DNA from: Bacteroidota bacterium
GTDB lineage: Bacteria > Bacteroidota > Ignavibacteria > UBA10030
Reading direction: 5' to 3'
Assembly: GCA_025454835.1 (NCBI GenBank)
Contig: JALONQ010000004.1
Location: forward strand, 175,144 to 224,369
Length of the DNA stretch: 49,226 nucleotides
Both the position numbers and the translations under genes were made by a program. The notes beneath the pieces are model-generated. The model was not told the DNA's origin. It worked only from the letters and a program-made list of their open reading frames with translations, and made no database searches. Below, piece by piece: positions 44,323 through 49,226 of this stretch (position 1 is the first letter of the stretch; each line of letters opens with the position of its first letter).

Positions 44323-44718
44323 TCAGTCCACTTCTTCAAGCGCCGTACCGAGAAGTCGCTTGGCGAGCGACTGCAGTTCCCTACCGTCGACCGGCTTGAC
44401 GAGCACGTCAGCGGCGCCGGAGATGCGCGCGGTCTCGGCGTCCGCGGCCGTGCGCAGTGCCGTCACGATCACCACGGGGATATGTCTCGTGGCCGGATGA
44501 TGCCGCAGGTCCCGAAGGAGGTCGAAGCCCGATTTGCCGGGCATCATGACGTCGGCGAGAATGAGGCGCACCGGTTCCTTCTGCGCAAGCTCCATCGCCT
44601 CGCCATGGTTGTTCGCCGTGACGGTGCGAAAGCCGGCGAACGTAAGGTACTGGCTGGCGATCAGACGGATCGATTCTTCGTCGTCCACGATCAGGATGGT
44701 CTTCTTGCGGAACGCCAT
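44323..44718 (-). CDS. Single-domain response regulator (CheY-like)
   Basis: 131 residues, only a receiver domain. Acidic pair Asp12-Asp13, phospho-acceptor Asp56 (LILADVMMPGKSG), Thr86 (VVIVTAL) and Lys108 (VLVKPV) are all in place. No output domain, so it probably acts through protein contacts. The cognate kinase is not in the window. It ends about 40 bp before the GH47 start on the same strand, so they may be co-transcribed. Confidence 0.9.
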   Translation of the reverse strand: MAFRKKTILIVDDEESIRLIASQYLTFAGFRTVTANNHGEAMELAQKEPVRLILADVMMPGKSGFDLLRDLRHHPATRHIPVVIVTALRTAADAETARISGAADVLVKPVDGRELQSLAKRLLGTALEEVD

Positions 44719-45035
44719 GGTGTCGGAAGTCGATTAGACGCGGTCATCAAGAGCGGACCTGATCCGTTGGCGTGACCGCCGGGGTCACGCTCTCTCGGTC
44801 CGGTGAGGTGCCCTAATATAGGCAGGCGCGCCGTCGAATGGAACCCCCCGGTGATCTCGCCCGCCCTGCCGTGCAAGGGACGACAGATCGCCCCTTCTGG
44901 CGGCTGCAACGGCCTCTGAGCAACGGTTGCCTCGCCATGGCAGAGCACAGGCCCACCGTTCCTGCCGTGGTCGTGGTCCGTCTGGCGGCTCCGCCCCGCA
45001 TCAAGTACATTGGTCCCTGTCTTCAAGGAGGGCAC
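44719..45035. promoter_or_regulatory. Divergent region with a perfect 8-bp hairpin
   Basis: GCGTGACC (44770-44777) and GGTCACGC (44783-44790) flank a 5-nt loop, between the response regulator and the GNAT-like gene. Being upstream of both genes it is more likely an operator or leader structure than a terminator. The remaining 250 bp hold no supported gene; the Shine-Dalgarno AAGGAGG of the next gene is at 45025-45031. Confidence 0.5.
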
Positions 45036-46160
45036 ATGCCCCTGACCATTCGTCCCGTGCGGACCCGCCGTGGTCTCCGGAGGTTCATCAGCGTACCCTT
45101 CGGGATCTACCAGAATAGCCCCTACTGGGTTCCGCCCCTGATCATCGAAGAGGTCAAGACGCTCCGGCAGGATGTGAACCCGGCGTTCGATTTCTGCCGC
45201 GCCGAGTACTGGATCGCCGAACGGGATGGCGTACCCGTCGGTCGGATCGCGGGTATCATCAACGATGCTTTCAATCTCCGGTGGAACAGCCGGCATGTGC
45301 GGTTCGGTTGGATCGACTTCGTTGATGACGAGGAGGTGTCGTCCCTCCTCTTCTCCACCGTCGAAGCCTGGGGGAGATCGCAGGGGATGGACACAGTTCA
45401 CGGTCCGCTCGGCTTCACCGATATGGACCACGAGGGGATGCTCATCGAGGGATTCGGCGAGCTCGGGACGATGGCCACCATTTACAACCATCCCTACTAT
45501 CCCGTCCACACCGAACGGTTCGGCTACCGCAAAGACGTCGACTGGGTGGAGTACGAGGTCGTCATCCCCAAACAGATACCGGAGAAGGCCGTTCGAGTTG
45601 CCGCTATCGCGCTCGAAAAGCGAAAGCTGCATATGCTCGAAGCCAGGCGTGCCAAGGACATGTTGCCGTATGCCCGCGGCATGTTCGAGCTGATCAATGC
45701 GGTCTTCGATCATCTCTACGGTTTTGTCCCGCTGACGCCCCGCGTGGTTGACTCGCTGATCGACCAGTATTTTCGCAATGTCGACCCCGATTTCCTCAAG
45801 GTCGTCCTGGACGAGGAGAACAAGGTGGGAGGCGTCGTGATCGCCTTCCCGTCGCTGTCACGCGCCCTGCAAAGGTCCCGCGGACGTCTCTTCCCGTTCG
45901 GATGGTATCATCTGCTGGCGGCCCTCAAGCGGCCGAAATACGTCGACCTCTATCTTGGTGCGGTCCGCAAAGACCTGCAAGGGAAGGGGGCCGATGCGTT
46001 GCTGATGATGGAACTGAACAAGTCATGCGTGGCGAGGGGTATCGTCTCCGTCGAGTCGAATCCGGAGCTTGAGACCAATATGCAGGTCCGTGGACACTGG
46101 AAGAGCTACGAACACCGGCAGCACAAACGCCGGCGGTGCTACATCAAGCACATCGCGTAG
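45036..46160 (+). CDS. GNAT-fold N-acetyltransferase-like protein
   Basis: 374 residues from the ATG at 45036, 4 nt after AAGGAGG. N-terminal segment TRRGLRRFISVPFGIYQNSPYWVPPLI and YWIAERDGVPVGRIAGIIND is common to large GNAT-related proteins of the YghO type; the acetyl-CoA loop appears as VRKDLQGKGADALLMMELNKS near residues 310-330, followed by ARGIVSVESNPELETNMQVRGHWKSYEH. No hint of the acceptor substrate. Upstream in-frame sequence lacks a Shine-Dalgarno and is not used. Confidence 0.8.
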   Translation: MPLTIRPVRTRRGLRRFISVPFGIYQNSPYWVPPLIIEEVKTLRQDVNPAFDFCRAEYWIAERDGVPVGRIAGIINDAFNLRWNSRHVRFGWIDFVDDEEVSSLLFSTVEAWGRSQGMDTVHGPLGFTDMDHEGMLIEGFGELGTMATIYNHPYYPVHTERFGYRKDVDWVEYEVVIPKQIPEKAVRVAAIALEKRKLHMLEARRAKDMLPYARGMFELINAVFDHLYGFVPLTPRVVDSLIDQYFRNVDPDFLKVVLDEENKVGGVVIAFPSLSRALQRSRGRLFPFGWYHLLAALKRPKYVDLYLGAVRKDLQGKGADALLMMELNKSCVARGIVSVESNPELETNMQVRGHWKSYEHRQHKRRRCYIKHIA

Positions 46161-46278
46161 GCGCGCACGCGAAGTCAGTGGAGAGCGATGGGGTGAATTT
46201 CCGCGACGGACGGCCCGCAGCCATTGTCATGCGACGACGTTGACGAGCGCACGTTCCAGACCCCTTCCAATAGGAAGA

Positions 46279-46313
46279 GCCCTGCCGCGTGCGATGGATA
46301 CGCGCGACAGGGC
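46279..46313. terminator. Terminator hairpin between convergent genes
   Basis: GCCCTG (46279-46284) pairs with CAGGGC (46308-46313), extended inward by CGCG pairs, followed by a T-containing tail. It separates the GNAT-like gene (plus) and the M1 peptidase (minus). Confidence 0.75.
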
Positions 46314-46392
46314 CCTTTGGAAATGGACTTCATGCAGCTGCTTCTCCCGTCTGGATCCTCCCCACCACCACACTCCTTACACCTCTCTCCTC

Positions 46393-48369
46393 CTATTTGC
46401 TCTCCTCCGCCTTCGTCCACACGTTGTTCTTCCGGTCGATGTCGGCGAAATAGTACTTGGGGTCGATCTCGACCTTCACAACCGGAGAGCCGGGCTTGAC
46501 GGTCACGGTGGTCTTCGTGCGGCCGATGAGCCACTCCTCCTCCGACAGCCGCAGGTCTTCCGTCGAACCGTCCGCGCGCGTCACCGTCAGCAGGACCGGC
46601 ATCGGAACCCAGCCTTTGTCTTCGACGGTGATCTCCGTTCCGACGGCCGTTTCCTTCACACCCGTCACGGCGTGGTCCAGCGTCCAGGTCTCGTAGTACC
46701 ATGATCGGACGAACCAGTCGAGGTTCTTTCCGCTCACGGTCGAGAAGGTGTTGAACATGTCCCATGGATACGGATGTTTGAAGGCCCACGCCTTGATGAA
46801 CGTTCGGAAGGCCTTCAGGAACATCTCTTCGCCCAGGACGCCGCGGAGCATGTGCAAGATCGACGCGGGCTTGGGGTACGACGCCACGCCGTACGCCATG
46901 CCGTTGTTGTGGAAGTTCGACCACCGCATGATCTCTCCCTCACCCTCCATCCTCGCCAGCATCAGGTATCCGGAGAAGCGGCTGTCGGGCCTCGGCTTGA
47001 GCGAATCGGGAGGGATCGCCCGCATCGCTTCATCGGTGTGAAACGACGTCGTTCCTTCGTCCATCCAGCCGTACCGCCTCTCGTCGGTGTTCACGATCAT
47101 CGGCATCCACATATGCGCCTCTTCGTGCGCCGTCACGCCCAGCAACGCCATGTCTCCGGCGTTGTTGTAGCCGCCGATGAGGGTCATCATGGGAAACTCC
47201 ATGCCGCCCCCCATGATCTTGTCTCCTTCGACGGCGGTCATGTGCGGCCAGGGATACGGAAGTCCGGTGAACTCCGAAAGGAACGCGATCGACTTCTGCG
47301 TGTACTCCACGGACCGCGCCCAGCGAAAGTACGCGGGACGCCAGAAGGCATGGCACATCGCATAGTCCGCTTTGCCGTCGCCGTCGCGGTCACCCACCTT
47401 CGTGCGGGCCGCCTCCCAGATCGACGACCGCGTGGCCACGAAGGCCACGTCGCGCACCTGTTCAGCTTTGAACTTCCACGTATGCCATCCGTTCTTGCCG
47501 GGACGCGTGGCCTTGCCGAAGTCTTCCGGACCGGCGATACGCACCGTGGCGTCGCTCTTCTCGGCTTGCGACAATCGTTTCAGCGTCTCGTCCGACAGCG
47601 TCTCCTTCGGATTCTGGAGCACGCCCGTGCCATGGACCAGCCAATCGTCGGGAATGTCGACGGCATAGTCGTACGTGCCGAACGGCGAATAGAACTCCGC
47701 CATGCCGAAGAACGGATCATCCTGCCAGCCGACGACGTCGTTGAAGACCGCCATTTGGGGATACCAATAGCCGAAGTAGAAGAGGCTGTCGGTGTCATAG
47801 CCCATGCGGCCCGAGATGCCCGCCTTGGGGACCTGATACGCAAAATCGACCTCGATCGTGGCACTCCCCTTGGGCGGGACCGGCGTGGATGGCATGATCG
47901 CCATCATCGTGCCGTTGACCATGTAGCGCGCCCCGGTGCGGCCGCCCTGCTTCAGCCGCTCACCGTTGGCGATGACCGTGTTCAGCACATATCCTTCGGT
48001 CACCTCCTGCGGGATCAGGCGCATCGCTCCTTTGGAGTGGATGTTCTGGAGCAACTGAACGCGGAGCGAGCGGAGCGTGTCGGGGCCGTTGTGGCGGTAC
48101 GTGATCGCGACGCGGCCTTCCAGCCGCTTGAGCTCGGGCAGCACCCGGACGTGAATGCGATAGTCGGCGGTGTTCTGCCAGTACTTCGGTCCGGGAATGC
48201 CCGTGGACATGCGCGTGCCGGCCTCGATCGCTTCGCGGAATCCCTTGTCGGGCACGACGGGATAGGGGCGGGGGCGTTGGGCAAGAACAAGTGAGGTGCT
48301 GAGGAGGAGAAGCGCGAGGAGAACCAAGTGCGATGCCGAATTGCGAATTGCCGAATGCGGACTATCCAT
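46393..48369 (-). CDS. M1 family metallopeptidase, secreted
   Basis: 658 residues. Signal peptide with a long hydrophobic core (LVLLALLLLSTSLVLAQ). The zinc site HEEAH-x18-E is exact: His415, Glu416, His419 and Glu438 (WMDEGTTSF). The exopeptidase motif GAMEN is replaced by GGGMEFP just upstream, as in many Bacteroidota M1 proteins, so aminopeptidase activity is likely but not certain. N-terminal beta domain (YRIHVRVLPELKRLEGRVAITYRHNG) and C-terminal beta domain complete it. The first dozen codons are built from a word repeat. Likely digests peptides outside the cytoplasm. Confidence 0.92.
   Translation of the reverse strand: MDSPHSAIRNSASHLVLLALLLLSTSLVLAQRPRPYPVVPDKGFREAIEAGTRMSTGIPGPKYWQNTADYRIHVRVLPELKRLEGRVAITYRHNGPDTLRSLRVQLLQNIHSKGAMRLIPQEVTEGYVLNTVIANGERLKQGGRTGARYMVNGTMMAIMPSTPVPPKGSATIEVDFAYQVPKAGISGRMGYDTDSLFYFGYWYPQMAVFNDVVGWQDDPFFGMAEFYSPFGTYDYAVDIPDDWLVHGTGVLQNPKETLSDETLKRLSQAEKSDATVRIAGPEDFGKATRPGKNGWHTWKFKAEQVRDVAFVATRSSIWEAARTKVGDRDGDGKADYAMCHAFWRPAYFRWARSVEYTQKSIAFLSEFTGLPYPWPHMTAVEGDKIMGGGMEFPMMTLIGGYNNAGDMALLGVTAHEEAHMWMPMIVNTDERRYGWMDEGTTSFHTDEAMRAIPPDSLKPRPDSRFSGYLMLARMEGEGEIMRWSNFHNNGMAYGVASYPKPASILHMLRGVLGEEMFLKAFRTFIKAWAFKHPYPWDMFNTFSTVSGKNLDWFVRSWYYETWTLDHAVTGVKETAVGTEITVEDKGWVPMPVLLTVTRADGSTEDLRLSEEEWLIGRTKTTVTVKPGSPVVKVEIDPKYYFADIDRKNNVWTKAEESK
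48334..48360. repeat. GAATTGC word repeat inside the M1 peptidase N-terminus
   Basis: TGCCGAATTGCGAATTGCCGAATGCGG-type words (plus strand, 27 nt) encode residues 4-12 of the peptidase on the minus strand, between the start codon and the signal-peptide core. Confidence 0.65.
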
Positions 48370-48576
48370 GGGGGGCCTTTCGTGAGGTGGTCAGTATTCC
48401 TCTAACGGATTGACGTGCATGAAGTTGCAGCTGGCGTTAACGGCGGCAGGCCGTTTGGATGGCCCATGGGGGAGCGGACCGGCGAGAAGCGCCTCCCGTA
48501 TCGGCTGGTCCTCCCGACCATTTGACGGCACCGAAAGATTCCGCACCTTGGCTCTTCATTCTTTGAAGAGGTCTCC

Positions 48577-48966
48577 ATGGTCCGATCTGTGCTGCACCGC
48601 CGCATTCTCCTCGCCGGAGGCATCTGGAACCTGGCGATGGGCATCCCCATCACCCTCCTCGTGCCCTGGCTGCCAGCGCTCCTGAAGATCGAAGAACCGC
48701 GTTTTCCGATCTTCATCTATTTCAACCTGATGACGGTCACGATGTTCGGGTTCGTGGCGTTGACGATGGCCCGACACCTGGCCGCCATGCGTCCGCTGCT
48801 CCCCGTCCTCGTGTGGTCGAAGGTCCTGACATTCGGCGTCTTCATCGCCGCCGTGCTCTGGCTGCCGATGCCGCGCGAACTGACCGAGTTCCTGGCCGGC
48901 GGCATGGTCGTCGACCTGATCCTGGGCTTGCTCTACTGGAGGATCTGGGTCGAGACGAAAGCGTGA
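48577..48966 (+). CDS. Small four-helix membrane protein, unknown function
   Basis: 129 residues with four predicted membrane helices (IWNLAMGIPITLLVPWLPAL, FIYFNLMTVTMFGFVALTMA, LLPVLVWSKVLTFGVFIAAVLW, FLAGGMVVDLILGLLYW). The motif GIWNLAMGIP is recurrent in small DUF-type membrane proteins. No function can be assigned. GAAGAGG lies about 8 nt upstream of the ATG. Confidence 0.75.
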   Translation: MVRSVLHRRILLAGGIWNLAMGIPITLLVPWLPALLKIEEPRFPIFIYFNLMTVTMFGFVALTMARHLAAMRPLLPVLVWSKVLTFGVFIAAVLWLPMPRELTEFLAGGMVVDLILGLLYWRIWVETKA

Positions 48967-49135
48967 AGAAGAGCGGGTATCGAAAATTGGGGAGAAGCGG
49001 TCTCATAAATAACTTCTCGCCACGGCGCCACGACCGCAACGTTACAAGATCTGTGAAATCGCCGCCAGATCGACATAGTTCCTATCGTTGCTGTCGTTGC
49101 GACTTTGCGAGATACGTTTTTGAGATGGCTTCTAG

Positions 49136-49226
49136 CAGGCTGCTGAAAAACTCTGTTTGACGGTCGTTGTTGTGCAACAAAAGAGTCGCTCGTACGTTGT
49201 TTGCGGTATCACGCTCAAGGGAGTCA
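49136..49226. mobile_element. Possible left end of an insertion sequence
   Basis: CAGGCTGCTGAAAAACTC (49136-49153) resembles terminal inverted repeats of several IS families that begin GGCTGCTGAAAAA. Any transposase would lie beyond the right edge. 48967-49135 shows no gene. Confidence 0.35.

Overview
The window looks like one continuous, gene-dense chromosomal segment of a GC-rich member of the Bacteroidota/Ignavibacteria/Kapabacteria assemblage. This assignment is inferred from gene content: a FecI/FecR/STN-receptor regulon, a cbb3 oxidase with fused CcoN-CcoO and a one-haem CcoP, a TonB C-terminal-domain protein behind an ECF sigma/anti-sigma pair, and many small signal-peptide outer-membrane proteins. 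Shine-Dalgarno-like purine tracts precede several genes, which argues against classical Bacteroidales. No rRNA, tRNA, CRISPR or complete mobile element was recognised.

Layout. 1-6039 (minus): the first 2013 codons of a giant secreted repeat protein that runs off the left edge; its core repeats a 67-residue (201 bp) unit at exact spacing. 6408-8891: ATP-dependent helicase HrpB. 9020-15017 (minus): Tat-exported FAD oxidoreductase, M3 zinc lipoprotein peptidase, inorganic pyrophosphatase and PAP2 phosphatase, separated by hairpins and repeats. 15221-16608: secreted esterase and a small membrane methyltransferase. 16639-24410: ECF sigma factor divergent from a FecR-STN/TonB receptor operon that continues into three secreted or outer-membrane genes of unknown function and a decayed lipoprotein gene. 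24518-26858 (minus): tyrosine phenol-lyase plus an NAD-binding oxidoreductase. 27375-28710: a second sigma/anti-sigma pair with a TonB-domain protein. 28860-30110 (minus): outer-membrane protein. 30386-39542: complete cbb3 oxidase locus ccoI-ccoS-ccoNO-ccoQ-ccoP-ccoG-ccoH plus a TauE/SafE-like membrane protein, covering structural subunits, copper delivery and assembly. 39730-42820: barrel-type transporter with a duplicated tail fragment, a membrane protein, and two tiny cysteine-containing genes. 42958-48966: bacterial GH47 family protein, response regulator, GNAT-like protein, M1 aminopeptidase and a small membrane protein. The right edge may be the start of an insertion sequence.

The most unusual signal lies between genes. 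Many spacers are built from short degenerate words of about 7-10 bp repeated with variation. Each spacer uses a different word, and the words often recur as reverse complement on the far side of a unique centre. Four of the spacers in the cbb3 locus carry them, and in several places the words run into reading frames (CcoS tail, PAP2 signal peptide, M1 peptidase N-terminus). Two other repeat types, a CCCTTCGAC-type inverted repeat and a three-hairpin REP-like cluster, are also present.
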